This document shows, in pieces, positions 9,699 through 17,656 of a DNA stretch of 64,000 nt. The notes under the pieces were generated by a model. It saw only the letters and a program-made list of their open reading frames with translations. It was not told the DNA's origin and made no database searches. Within the stretch, counting starts at the first letter, position 1. Every line of letters starts with the position of its first letter. This stretch comes from Bin87 sp034423115 (GTDB lineage: Bacteria; Chloroflexota; Dehalococcoidia; Lucifugimonadales; UBA3495), in NCBI GenBank assembly GCA_034423115.1, contig DAOUJD010000046.1, positions 49,257 to 113,256 of the forward strand, given 5' to 3'. The position numbers were made by a program, and so were the translations under genes.

Positions 9699-9788
9699 CG
9701 TAGCATACGATTCCCCGGGCGCGAACTCCGTCCACTATTACCAAGTCTGCCCGGTTGTTTTCACGCACGTCAAAAAGGGGTCGCGGCC

Positions 9789-10088
9789 ATGCCTGAAGTC
9801 TCGATGAACATCACCTTGCAAAGCGAGTATCGGGGCGATCATTGGGCATGCCGCTCGCCCCAGCTTGGGTTCACCGTGTACGGAAAAACGCGCGCCGACG
9901 CAGAGCATGAAGTCAACCACGCCGTGGGAGCGTTGCTGCACAGCTTTCACGGCGACCTGGACGGCATCATCCGCTACCTTACACGCTATGAGGTGGATCA
10001 TAGCATCGATGCTGATACCGGCTCTAAAGTTACTGATTCCGACGGCCAAACCCGCCTTGTCCGAATCGAGGTGCCTATTGCAGCCTGA
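9789..10088 (+). CDS. HicB-like antitoxin-fold protein
   Basis: A 99-residue protein whose first half resembles the HicB/UPF0150 fold: ITLQSEYRGDHWACRSPQLGFTVYGKTRADAEHEVNHAVGALL, where a beta hairpin around D/W..SPQ is followed by the GxT..EA..N helix. HicB proteins neutralise HicA RNases or act as stand-alone regulators. The C-terminal half lacks a clear ribbon-helix-helix or HTH. No HicA (dsRBD-like, with a catalytic His) is encoded next to it; instead a small unrelated gene overlaps its 3' end by 11 bp. The function is therefore only suggested by fold similarity. Confidence 0.6.
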   Translation: MPEVSMNITLQSEYRGDHWACRSPQLGFTVYGKTRADAEHEVNHAVGALLHSFHGDLDGIIRYLTRYEVDHSIDADTGSKVTDSDGQTRLVRIEVPIAA

Positions 10089-10323
10089 CATCAATCTCAG
10101 TCCGCAAGAAGAGGTCGCCATCCTCGCACGCCTCGGCATGAACCAAATCGACAGCACCGGACCATACGCCATATACATTAGCGCCGACGACCGGCGCATT
10201 TTGTTGCACTTTGAGCACCAATGGGATCGTCCTTTCAACGACTTGGCAATTGAACTGGCGCGCCACGGGTTCACCCGGACAGAAGTCGAAGCCGCTCGCG
10301 AATCCTTCTACACCGATCACTAG
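10078..10323 (+). CDS. small hypothetical protein, partner of HicB-like gene
   Basis: An 81-residue protein if translated from TTG 10078, which overlaps the upstream stop and has GAGG 6 nt before it. ATG 10138 is an alternative start giving 61 residues. The sequence (LSPQEEVAILARLGMNQID, then YISADDRRILLHFEHQWDRPFNDLAIELARHGFTRTEVEAARESF) is compact and soluble. It has an acidic beta-strand region and a C-terminal helix pair. I do not recognise the family. Overlap with the HicB-like gene suggests translational coupling and a joint function. Confidence 0.55.
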   Translation: MQPDINLSPQEEVAILARLGMNQIDSTGPYAIYISADDRRILLHFEHQWDRPFNDLAIELARHGFTRTEVEAARESFYTDH

Positions 10324-10351
10324 ACCCCTGCCACAAACACGAAAAGACGTA

Positions 10352-10375
10352 GGCCCGCCTTTTGCAAGGCGGGCC
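10352..10375. terminator. bidirectional rho-independent terminator
   Basis: A perfect 10-bp stem GGCCCGCCTT/AAGGCGGGCC with a TTGC loop, followed by ACTTTTC on the plus strand and preceded by GAAAAG, which gives a U-tract on the minus strand. It separates the HicB-like pair from the convergent P450 copy 2. Confidence 0.8.
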
Positions 10376-10409
10376 ACTTTTCGGAACCGCGTGGGGTCAG
10401 AAACGGCAG

Positions 10410-11684
10410 CTACTTGGCGCTGGTAACCGACACCGGCAGGCTCTCCACGGCGCGGAAGGTCAGCACACGGTCGTACTGGACGTCTTCCACCGGGATTTCC
10501 AGCTCGACGTTGTCGAAGCGGTTCGCCAGGTTGCGGAAGATTTCCTGTCCTTCCAGGCGGGCCAGCGTCGCGCCGAGACAGTGGTGGATGCCGCTGCCGA
10601 AGGCCACATGCTGGTTCGGGTACCGCTCGATGTCGAAGTCGTCAGCCCGGTCGAACACCTTGGGGTCGCGGTTGGCGCCAGGGATGAACCAGCGGACGCG
10701 GTCGTTCTTGCTGATCTGCTGGCCGTTGAGCTCGATGTCGTCCATGGCGATGCGCTGGATGGACCGCACCGGGGAGTCGTAGCGCAGGGCCTCTTCGGTG
10801 GCGCGTACCGTCTTGCCCTCGGGATCGGACTTGAGGATCGCCCACTGATCGGGATGCTGGGTGAACGCCAGGGTGCCGTTGCAGATCAGGTTGATGGTGG
10901 TCTCGTGTCCGGCGGACAGCAGCAGCATAATGTTGTTGACGGTCATGTCGCGGGTGAAGATTCCCTTGCGCTCGCCCTCGCACACCACCATCATCAGGTC
11001 CAGCGAGTCGAACTTCTCAGGATTCTGCATCCGGTCTTCGACCATGGGCGCGATGAAGTCCTGGAGGTTCTGCACCGCCTGGGTCAGCGGGCGCATCCGG
11101 TCGGGCCCCTCACGGTTGAGGAAGCGCAGATCCTTGGCCAGTTCGCGCAGCCTGGGTCGCTCGCTGTCCGGGATGCCCAGCATGCGTGCGATCACCAGCA
11201 AGGGCAGCGGCGTGGCCAGGTCAGCCATTACGTCCATCCGGCCTTTTTCCTCCACGGCGTCCAGCAGCTCGTCGATCGCGGACTGCACCAACGGCCGCCA
11301 CATCTCGATGGACTTGGGCGTGAAGTACCCGTGCATCACGCGGCGCATGTCCACGTGGTCGGAACCCGACATCTCGGGATTGTACCGCCGCTGGTCATGC
11401 TGAATGAACCTGGACACCTGCCACTTCTTGATGAAGTTGTACAGTTCCATGTCGTCTTCATCGATGGCCGGGTTGGGCGGCTTGGTGTCCCGAGCGTACA
11501 CGCTGGACGAGAACGCCTCGGGATGGCGGGTGACCCACACCAAGTGCTCCCACGACGTGATCATCCAGACGTCCAGCGCCTCGTTGTAATAGACGGGCTG
11601 GTGTTCGCGGAGCCGATTGTAGAAATCGTACGGCTGGTAGATCGCTTCCGGCGAAAATGGGTTGTCGTTGAAGGTGCTGACCAT
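10410..11684 (-). CDS. cytochrome P450 (copy 2)
   Basis: Soluble P450 of 424 residues. It has an I-helix SAGHETT, ExxR in EEALRYDSP, and the heme loop FGSGIHHCLGATLAR. Over most of its length it is a close paralogue of copy 3, with long shared blocks such as RVMHGYFTPKS, MWRPLVQSAIDELLDAV and MDVMADLATPLPLLVIARML, pointing to a tandem duplication. Substrate unknown. It has its own TATAAT-type upstream element and a terminator after it, so it is probably transcribed singly. The ferredoxin at 8105-8329 is the nearest candidate electron donor. Confidence 0.96.
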   Translation of the reverse strand: MVSTFNDNPFSPEAIYQPYDFYNRLREHQPVYYNEALDVWMITSWEHLVWVTRHPEAFSSSVYARDTKPPNPAIDEDDMELYNFIKKWQVSRFIQHDQRRYNPEMSGSDHVDMRRVMHGYFTPKSIEMWRPLVQSAIDELLDAVEEKGRMDVMADLATPLPLLVIARMLGIPDSERPRLRELAKDLRFLNREGPDRMRPLTQAVQNLQDFIAPMVEDRMQNPEKFDSLDLMMVVCEGERKGIFTRDMTVNNIMLLLSAGHETTINLICNGTLAFTQHPDQWAILKSDPEGKTVRATEEALRYDSPVRSIQRIAMDDIELNGQQISKNDRVRWFIPGANRDPKVFDRADDFDIERYPNQHVAFGSGIHHCLGATLARLEGQEIFRNLANRFDNVELEIPVEDVQYDRVLTFRAVESLPVSVTSAK

Positions 11685-11750
11685 TGGTTGTAGCCTCCGG
11701 TTTGGAAATGGTACGCGAACCGGACATGACGTGTCCGGCGGATTTCGATT

Positions 11751-11764
11751 CTCGGATTATAACC
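11751..11764 (-). promoter_or_regulatory. extended -10 element of P450 copy 2
   Basis: The minus strand reads GGTTATAATCCGAG about 70 bp upstream of the P450 start. The same GGTTATAAT core recurs upstream of copy 3, suggesting that both paralogues kept a common promoter. No good -35 is seen. Confidence 0.45.
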
Positions 11765-11792
11765 GATTTTCCGCCCGCGTACAGCGCAGGAA

Positions 11793-11813
11793 GGGCGGGT
11801 TCGTGACCCGCCC
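11793..11813. terminator. GC-rich hairpin after P450 copy 3
   Basis: An 8-bp stem GGGCGGGT/ACCCGCCC with a 5-nt loop lies 34 bp past the P450 copy 3 stop. It shares its GGGCGGGT sequence with the hairpins at 13250 and 14472 but lacks a proper U-tract here, so termination strength is doubtful. Confidence 0.45.
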
Positions 11814-11846
11814 CTCCCGGTTGACGACGTATCTGCTAACCCGGCG

Positions 11847-13109
11847 CTAACGCGCGTTGGTCACCGTCACCGGCAGACTCTCCAACGCCCGCAGGCCGAT
11901 CAACTGGTCGTATTCCAGATCAGCGATGGGCACTTCCAGTTCCAGGCTGTCGAAGCGGTTGGCAAGGTTGCGGAAGATCTCCTGACCCTCCAGTCGGGCC
12001 AGCGTCGCGCCGAGGCAGTGGTGAACACCGCTGCCGAAAGCGACGTGCTGGTTCGGGTACCGCTCGATGTCGAAATCGTCAGCCCGGTCGAACACCTTGG
12101 GGTCACGGTTGGCGCCGGAAATGAACCACCGGACGCGGTCGTTCTTGTTGATGCGCTGCCCGTTCAACTCCATGTCGTCCATCGCGATCCGTTGGATGGA
12201 CTTGACCGGCGAGTCGTAGCGCAGGCACTCCTCGGTGGCGCGCACAGTCTTGCCCTCGGGGTCGGACCTCAGGTTTGCCCACTGTTCCGGATGCTGTGTG
12301 AACGCCAGGGTGCCGTTGCAGATCAGGTTGATCGTGGTTTCATGGCCGGCGGACAGCAGGAGCATCACGTTGTTGATGACCTGATCCCGATCAAATATGC
12401 CCCGGCGCTCGCCCTCGGCTACCACGGAGATCAGGTCGTCCCTGGGGTTTTCCACTCGCTCTGCAACCAGTGGTCCCAGGTAGTCCTGGAGATTGTGGAC
12501 CGATTCCGACAGAGGGCCCATCCGGTCGGGGCCCGTGCGGTTCAGGTGGCGCAGGTCCTTGGCGAGTTTTCGCATGATGGGTCGGTCGCTGTCGGGGATG
12601 CCCAACATGCGCGCAATCACCAGCAAAGGCAACGGCGTCGCCAGGTCGGCCATCACGTCCATGCGGCCCTTTTCCTGCACGGCGTCCAGCAGTTCGTCGA
12701 TCGCGGACTGCACCAGTGGCCGCCACATCTCCATGGACTTGGGGGTGAAGTACCCGTGCATCACGCGGCGCATGTCCACGTGGTCGGGACCGGATACCCC
12801 GGGGTTGTAGCGTCTCTGGTCGTGCTGGATGAACCTGGAAACCTGCCAATTCCGTATGAAATTGTAGATTTCCATGTCGTCTTCGTCGATGGGCGGATTC
12901 GGAGGCCGCACGTCCCTGGCAAAAACGCTGGACGAGAACACCTCAGGGTGACGGGTTACCCACACCAGGTGTTCCCATGAGGTGACCATCCACACCTCGT
13001 ACTGCTCGTTGTAATGGACTGGCTCCCAGTCCCGCAGGCGGGCGAAGAAGTCGTAGGGCTGGTACATCGCCTCTAGTGAGAAGGGATCATCATTGATTGT
13101 GCTTACCAT
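11847..13109 (-). CDS. cytochrome P450 (copy 3)
   Basis: Soluble P450 of 420 residues and close paralogue of copy 2. Conserved elements are SAGHETT (I-helix), EECLRYDSP (ExxR) and FGSGVHHCLGATLAR (heme-Cys). It starts MVSTINDDPFSLEAMYQPYDFF, matching copy 2 in length and spacing. The most divergent stretch against copy 2 is the F/G-helix region (around DLRHLNRTGPDRMGPLSESV and the following segment). That region usually shapes the substrate pocket, so the two copies may take different substrates. A GGTTATAAT element lies upstream. Confidence 0.96.
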   Translation of the reverse strand: MVSTINDDPFSLEAMYQPYDFFARLRDWEPVHYNEQYEVWMVTSWEHLVWVTRHPEVFSSSVFARDVRPPNPPIDEDDMEIYNFIRNWQVSRFIQHDQRRYNPGVSGPDHVDMRRVMHGYFTPKSMEMWRPLVQSAIDELLDAVQEKGRMDVMADLATPLPLLVIARMLGIPDSDRPIMRKLAKDLRHLNRTGPDRMGPLSESVHNLQDYLGPLVAERVENPRDDLISVVAEGERRGIFDRDQVINNVMLLLSAGHETTINLICNGTLAFTQHPEQWANLRSDPEGKTVRATEECLRYDSPVKSIQRIAMDDMELNGQRINKNDRVRWFISGANRDPKVFDRADDFDIERYPNQHVAFGSGVHHCLGATLARLEGQEIFRNLANRFDSLELEVPIADLEYDQLIGLRALESLPVTVTNAR

Positions 13110-13185
13110 AGCGGCAACCTCCCGATCTAAGGGTAATGCGTCGGGTAATCGTTGGTTTACGACGGCTTTCGGATTGTCGCATTAT

Positions 13186-13199
13186 AACCAACGCCGTAC
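13186..13199 (-). promoter_or_regulatory. extended -10 element of P450 copy 3
   Basis: The minus strand reads GGTTATAATGCGAC about 77 bp upstream of the gene, nearly the same as the element before copy 2. There is no convincing -35, consistent with an extended -10 or activator-dependent promoter. Confidence 0.45.
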
Positions 13200-13249
13200 G
13201 CGTCGCACAATGCCCACCATATCGCCGATTTTCCGACAATCTTGCCATC

Positions 13250-13278
13250 AAAAAGGGGCGGGTGAAGAACCCGCTCCC
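13250..13278 (-). terminator. rho-independent terminator of the nuclease gene
   Basis: A GGGGCGGGT stem pairs with ACCCGCTCC (one G-U pair). It is followed on the minus strand by a run of five U. It sits 26 bp past the stop of the minus-strand gene ending at 13304. Confidence 0.75.
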
Positions 13279-13303
13279 GTTTGTACGACAACACGCGTAC
13301 TAA

Positions 13304-14449
13304 TCAGGTGTTCCCTTGAACAATTGCGATTCCTTCTGTCAGCCTCCGCTCCAGCAGATCCATATGGTCTATCGCCAAAGCCGAGTCTATGGCCCAACCT
13401 TGGCGCCCTCCGGGAGCTTGGCTTCCAACGCTTTCAAAACAACCATCCTGCTCCATTTGAGCAAACCACCCGCTAATTTTGTTTTCTATTGGTCGAGGGA
13501 AAAAGTTCCAATTGGAACGACCCAACGTAAATATAAGCAGACCTTGGCGACTGTCCCTCCGCGAAGGGAACAGTTCAGCGACGGTACACCGCTGCCTCAA
13601 GTCTGGAGAGTGTGCGCGAACAGTAATCATGCTGGAACCCAAACGAGTTTCTGCTCCGACCGCTTCCGCAGCTCGAATAAGCCGTTCAGCCACCCCGCGT
13701 GCCTGGATGCCAATTCGAGAATAAAACTCGTCGAGGCTTCGCATGAGCGGTTGCCTTCCCGTCGATGACCCTGCGTCGTGAATGGCGCCCGCGGTACGGC
13801 CGATGACCTGCGGTACCAACGTGCGTAGCGCACCTCCTTGATATTGCATTATCGCCACCGCCAGCACTTCTATGTTCGGCATCTGCTCGTTCAGGAATTC
13901 CACCACCGTAGCCAGTTCGTCAGGAATCTCATCGGCGACAAACAGCAGGCGAATGCGTTTAGCCGCCAAGTTTACGGCGACCTTCTCCCAAAATTGCTCA
14001 CTGTCGATTGTGGGCCCATTACCCTCCGATAGAAACGCCTCTAGGGCTTCTTCCGATCCGGCACCGGGAGCAGCTACAAAATCACGCCGTATCCCCTCCA
14101 CCGTCATGGTCCGCGTGGCATGGGCCGCATAGTCCAACATCTGTCCTACGACTTCCCGACGTATCCTGCTGTCTGAACTCCGTTTCACTTCCACAAACGT
14201 GGGTATTGAATCTTGGTCAATCAAGAGATGATCTACCGACCAGCGATCTGACCCTTCGGGCTTATCGGCGATACCTTGTTCGCGAGTGATCAGGAACCAA
14301 CGACGAGGGTCGCCTGGGTTAATTTGACCGCCATCTAGCAATTCCGGGTGTTCAGCAATCAAACGTTGCAGATAATCTTCGCTACAAAATGGTTCTGCCT
14401 CCAGTATTCGGAGGTCATTATCATCCATGACGTAAATGCGATCCTGCAT
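13304..14449 (-). CDS. PD-(D/E)XK superfamily nuclease-like protein
   Basis: A 381-residue protein with an N-terminal nuclease-like core. D73 lies in WSVDHLLIDQ, E87-x-K89 in PTFVEVKR, and Q103-x3-Y107 in GQMLDYA. This is the D-ExK-QxxxY pattern of RecB/NucS-like PD-(D/E)XK enzymes. The rest (residues 150-381) is an uncharacterised region. The start is placed at ATG 14449 (MQDRIYVMDDND) rather than the weak in-frame TTG at 14473. It is inserted between P450 copies 3 and 4, with terminators on both sides, so it looks independent of the P450s. Proteins of this type occur singly or in defence loci; the target is unknown. Confidence 0.75.
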   Translation of the reverse strand: MQDRIYVMDDNDLRILEAEPFCSEDYLQRLIAEHPELLDGGQINPGDPRRWFLITREQGIADKPEGSDRWSVDHLLIDQDSIPTFVEVKRSSDSRIRREVVGQMLDYAAHATRTMTVEGIRRDFVAAPGAGSEEALEAFLSEGNGPTIDSEQFWEKVAVNLAAKRIRLLFVADEIPDELATVVEFLNEQMPNIEVLAVAIMQYQGGALRTLVPQVIGRTAGAIHDAGSSTGRQPLMRSLDEFYSRIGIQARGVAERLIRAAEAVGAETRLGSSMITVRAHSPDLRQRCTVAELFPSRRDSRQGLLIFTLGRSNWNFFPRPIENKISGWFAQMEQDGCFESVGSQAPGGRQGWAIDSALAIDHMDLLERRLTEGIAIVQGNT

Positions 14450-14471
14450 CGCCCAAACTCCTGGTCTTTGC

Positions 14472-14499
14472 AAAAAGGGGCGGGTTCATCACCCGCCCC
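14472..14499 (-). terminator. rho-independent terminator of P450 copy 4
   Basis: A perfect 9-bp stem GGGGCGGGT/ACCCGCCCC with loop TCATC, followed on the minus strand by UUUUU. It separates P450 copy 4 from the downstream nuclease gene. Confidence 0.85.
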
Positions 14500-14533
14500 C
14501 CTGCTTGAGAGAAGCTTTGATCCTAACAGCGGT

Positions 14534-15820
14534 TTACGACAGGTTCACCGGCAGCGTCTCCAGCGTGCGGAAAGTGATGCTGGAGGTGTAGCTCAGGTCG
14601 TCCGGGTCGCAGCCCATGTTCAGGTTCGGGAACCGCTCGGCGATGGCCTTGAACGCTTCCTGACCCTCGAGGCGGGCCAGCGTGGCACCCAGGCAGTGGT
14701 GGATGCCGCTGCCGAAGGCCACGTGCGGGTTCGGATACCGCTCGATGTCGAAGTCATCGGGCCGGTCGAACACCTCGGGGTCGCGATTGGCGGAGGTAAC
14801 GAACCAGCGCATCCGCTCGTCCTTCTGGATGGTCTTGCCGCCCAGCTCAACGTCCTCGCCGGCGATGCGGGTGATGGACTTGACCGGCGCGTCGTACCGC
14901 AGGCATTCCTCGGTGGCGCGGATCATCTTGGCCGCCGGGTCGGTCTTGAACAGCTCCCACTGGTCGGGGTGCGTCATGAACGCCCGGGTGCCGTTGCAGA
15001 TCAGGTTGATGGTGGTCTCGTGACCGGCCAACAGCAGCAGGATGGCGTTGGCTACCACCTGCTCTTCGTCCATGATTTGCTGACCGGCCGCGTTGGTCAT
15101 GCGGGCGGCGTCGGTCATCCGGTCGAGCAGGTCGCCGTTGGGATTCTTGAGCCGCTCCTTCACCATGGGCCGCAGGTAATCCTGCAGCTCGGTGATGCCC
15201 TCGGTCAACGGCTGCATGCGGTCGGCGTTGCCGCGACCGATGAACAGCAGCTTCTCAGCCAACGAGCGGATAAACTGCCGGTCGTACGTCTCAATACCCA
15301 TCATGGCGGCGATGACCAACAACGGCAGCGGAGTCGCGTAGTCGCGCATCACGTCCATGTGGCCGCGCTCTTCGGCCTCGTCCAGTAGCTGATTGATCGC
15401 GGACTGAACCAGCGGGCGCCAGAGTTCCATGGCCTTCGGTGTGAAGTAACCGTGGATCACCTTGCGCATGTCGGTGTGGTCGGGGCCGCCGTGCTCGGCG
15501 ATGTGCTGGTGAGAGCTTACCGCGCGGCGGTCGGTCTGGATGAACCACCGGCTGAAGAAGTTCCGCACATCCTCATAGAGGCCCATGTCGGACTCGTCGA
15601 TGGAGGGATACGGAGGCAGCGGGTCGCGGTAGAACACCTCCGAGGAGAATGCCTCGGGCCGGCGGGTCACCCAAACCAGATCCTTGTACTTGGTGATGAC
15701 CCACAGCTTGTAGGGGTCGTTCCAGTGGACCGGGTCCTGTTCCCGCATCCGCCCGAAATAGGTATAGGGGTCTTGAACGACCTCAGGCGAAAACAGGTCT
15801 TCATTGAACGTGGTAACCAT
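14534..15820 (-). CDS. cytochrome P450 (copy 4)
   Basis: Soluble P450 of 428 residues. The start is at ATG 15820 (MVTTFNEDLFSPEVVQDPY), because it aligns with the other copies and has GGGAGG 7 nt upstream; an in-frame extension to 15844 adds residues with no counterpart. Motifs are LAGHETT (I-helix), EECLRYDAP (ExxR, with Ala for Ser) and FGSGIHHCLGATLAR (heme ligand). It is related to copies 2 and 3 but clearly more diverged. A well-formed promoter and terminator bracket it, so it forms a single-gene unit. Confidence 0.96.
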   Translation of the reverse strand: MVTTFNEDLFSPEVVQDPYTYFGRMREQDPVHWNDPYKLWVITKYKDLVWVTRRPEAFSSEVFYRDPLPPYPSIDESDMGLYEDVRNFFSRWFIQTDRRAVSSHQHIAEHGGPDHTDMRKVIHGYFTPKAMELWRPLVQSAINQLLDEAEERGHMDVMRDYATPLPLLVIAAMMGIETYDRQFIRSLAEKLLFIGRGNADRMQPLTEGITELQDYLRPMVKERLKNPNGDLLDRMTDAARMTNAAGQQIMDEEQVVANAILLLLAGHETTINLICNGTRAFMTHPDQWELFKTDPAAKMIRATEECLRYDAPVKSITRIAGEDVELGGKTIQKDERMRWFVTSANRDPEVFDRPDDFDIERYPNPHVAFGSGIHHCLGATLARLEGQEAFKAIAERFPNLNMGCDPDDLSYTSSITFRTLETLPVNLS

Positions 15821-15900
15821 ATGGGCCCTCCCGTAGCGTTTCACGGCATGCTGGGCCGCCGGCGCTTTTCAGCCAGCAGCAGACGTTGCTGATTTGCCGA

Positions 15901-15929
15901 ATTTTAGCAATCGTCCCGTATCAGGTCAA
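15901..15929 (-). promoter_or_regulatory. promoter of P450 copy 4
   Basis: On the minus strand, TTGACC and TAAAAT are separated by exactly 17 bp, about 80 bp upstream of the start codon. This is the best sigma-70-like match among the P450 genes. Confidence 0.65.
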
Positions 15930-16196
15930 TCTCAATCGGAATTATATTGTAACACCGGCTGCATTACTCGCCGAAATATATCATCACGACGAAATACGTA
16001 AAGTCTGAATGATTCGTGGACGATGCTATCGGCCCGATGCGGCTGCCATCCCGTGTGCGTCTGGTTGGGATACCCCACCGCGCATTATCGTCAAGTTCTC
16101 GCTTGCGCCCAGACGCCTCGCGCTGATCCCAGTGAATCCGCAACCCCTTGCTATAATTCGCCCATTCGACCAACTCATCCGCGTCGGAGGACAGAA

Positions 16197-17591
16197 ATGA
16201 GCGCGACCCAACCCCAATCCGATAGCGTGGGAATCATCCTCGCAGCCGGCCATGGCCGGCGCATGCGCTCACGAATCCCCAAACCCCTCCATACAGCAGC
16301 CGGCAAGGAACTCATCCGGTATTCGGTGGAATTGCTCACCGAATGCGGTATTCGGACCATCGTCGTGGTGGTCTCTCCCGACAATCACGGCGCGATATCC
16401 GAGGTGCTGGGCGACGACGTCCTCTATGCCATCCAGCCCCGGGCAGAGGGCACCGCTCACGCTGTGTCCTGCGGGTTGGCTGCTTTGGACGCAACCCCTG
16501 GAATGGTGGCAGTAATGGCGTCGGACACGCCGTTAGTGCGGCAAAAATCCTTGAAGAACCTGGTCGACATCCACCGCAGTAAGCCCGCGACCCGGATGAC
16601 CATCCTCACCGCTCCAGACACATTCGGGCCGGACCTGGGCCACATTGTACGAACCACGCCCAGCGATGGCGCGTCGGTAGGACCAGTCTCTGCCATCGTG
16701 GAGGCTCGGGACCGCGACGGCGACGATTACCGGCCTGCCGAGGTCAACACCGGAGTCTATTGTTTCAACGGGCCGTGGCTGCAAAAAAACCTAGCTGAAG
16801 TTCCCAGTGCTCCGTCCGGCGAGTACTACCTGACTGTATTGGCGAGCATGGCCGCGCAGAACGGGGAGGACGTTTTTGCGGCTCCCTTCGCTTGGCCGGA
16901 CGAGGCCATGGGCGTCAACGATCGCCAGCAACTTTCCGCCGTTGAGTCGGTGCTAAGGGATCGCATCAACTCCCAATGGATGCTGGAGGGGGTGACTATC
17001 GTCGATCCCGCCACTACCTATATCGACGCAGCCGTGAGCATCGGCCCCGACACAGTGATCCTGCCCAACACCATGCTTGTCGGCAAAACCCATGTGGGCG
17101 CAGATTGTGAGATCGGTCCCAACTGCGTAATTCGCGACTCTGAAATCGCCGACCGGTGCCACATCATGGCATCTGTGATCGAAGAATCGTCCGTGCATGC
17201 CGACGTGGGCATCGGCCCCTACAGCCACCTGCGGCCCCAGGCGGTCATCGAATCCGGCGTTCACCTGGGCAACTATGTCGAGGTGAAAAACAGTCGCGTC
17301 GGCTCCGGTTCGGCAGCCGGACATTTCTGCTATTTGGGCGACGCGGACATCGGCGCCGGGGTGAACATCGGCGCGGGCGCCATCACCTGCAACTACGACG
17401 GCGTGGACAAACACCAGACCACTGTGGGAGATCACGCTTTCATCGGATGCGATACCATGCTGGTGGCACCGGTGACCGTGGGACCGCAAGCCCTGACGGG
17501 AGCAGGCTCGGTGGTTACCCGCGACGTGCCGGCGGCTGGACGAGTCGTCGGTGTTCCTGCTAGACTACTGGTACCGAAAGACGAGGAGTGA
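16197..17591 (+). CDS. glmU: bifunctional GlmU (UDP-GlcNAc pyrophosphorylase / GlcN-1-P acetyltransferase)
   Basis: Makes UDP-N-acetylglucosamine for cell-envelope glycans. The 464 residues contain an N-terminal nucleotidyltransferase domain (IILAAGHGRRMRSRIPKPLH, then AVMASDTPLV) and a C-terminal left-handed beta-helix of hexapeptide repeats, with the acetyltransferase block GSAAGHFCYLGDADIGAGVNIGAGAITCNYDGVDKH given here only in outline. ATG 16197 is chosen because GGAGG lies 6 nt upstream and the glycyl loop follows at the normal distance. A TATAAT at 16152-16157 may be its -10. The typical Gx(G/T)TRM loop reads GHGRRM here. Confidence 0.96.
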   Translation: MSATQPQSDSVGIILAAGHGRRMRSRIPKPLHTAAGKELIRYSVELLTECGIRTIVVVVSPDNHGAISEVLGDDVLYAIQPRAEGTAHAVSCGLAALDATPGMVAVMASDTPLVRQKSLKNLVDIHRSKPATRMTILTAPDTFGPDLGHIVRTTPSDGASVGPVSAIVEARDRDGDDYRPAEVNTGVYCFNGPWLQKNLAEVPSAPSGEYYLTVLASMAAQNGEDVFAAPFAWPDEAMGVNDRQQLSAVESVLRDRINSQWMLEGVTIVDPATTYIDAAVSIGPDTVILPNTMLVGKTHVGADCEIGPNCVIRDSEIADRCHIMASVIEESSVHADVGIGPYSHLRPQAVIESGVHLGNYVEVKNSRVGSGSAAGHFCYLGDADIGAGVNIGAGAITCNYDGVDKHQTTVGDHAFIGCDTMLVAPVTVGPQALTGAGSVVTRDVPAAGRVVGVPARLLVPKDEE

Positions 17592-17656
17592 TATTGACCC
17601 GTTTCCGCCCGGTTCGTTAAACGATATGTTGATCCGACCGGCAAAGGGCCACCACT

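Noticed and set aside
10362..11693. 443-codon plus-strand frame over P450 copy 2
   Set aside because: Antisense shadow of a clear P450; His/Val-rich composition typical of antisense frames.
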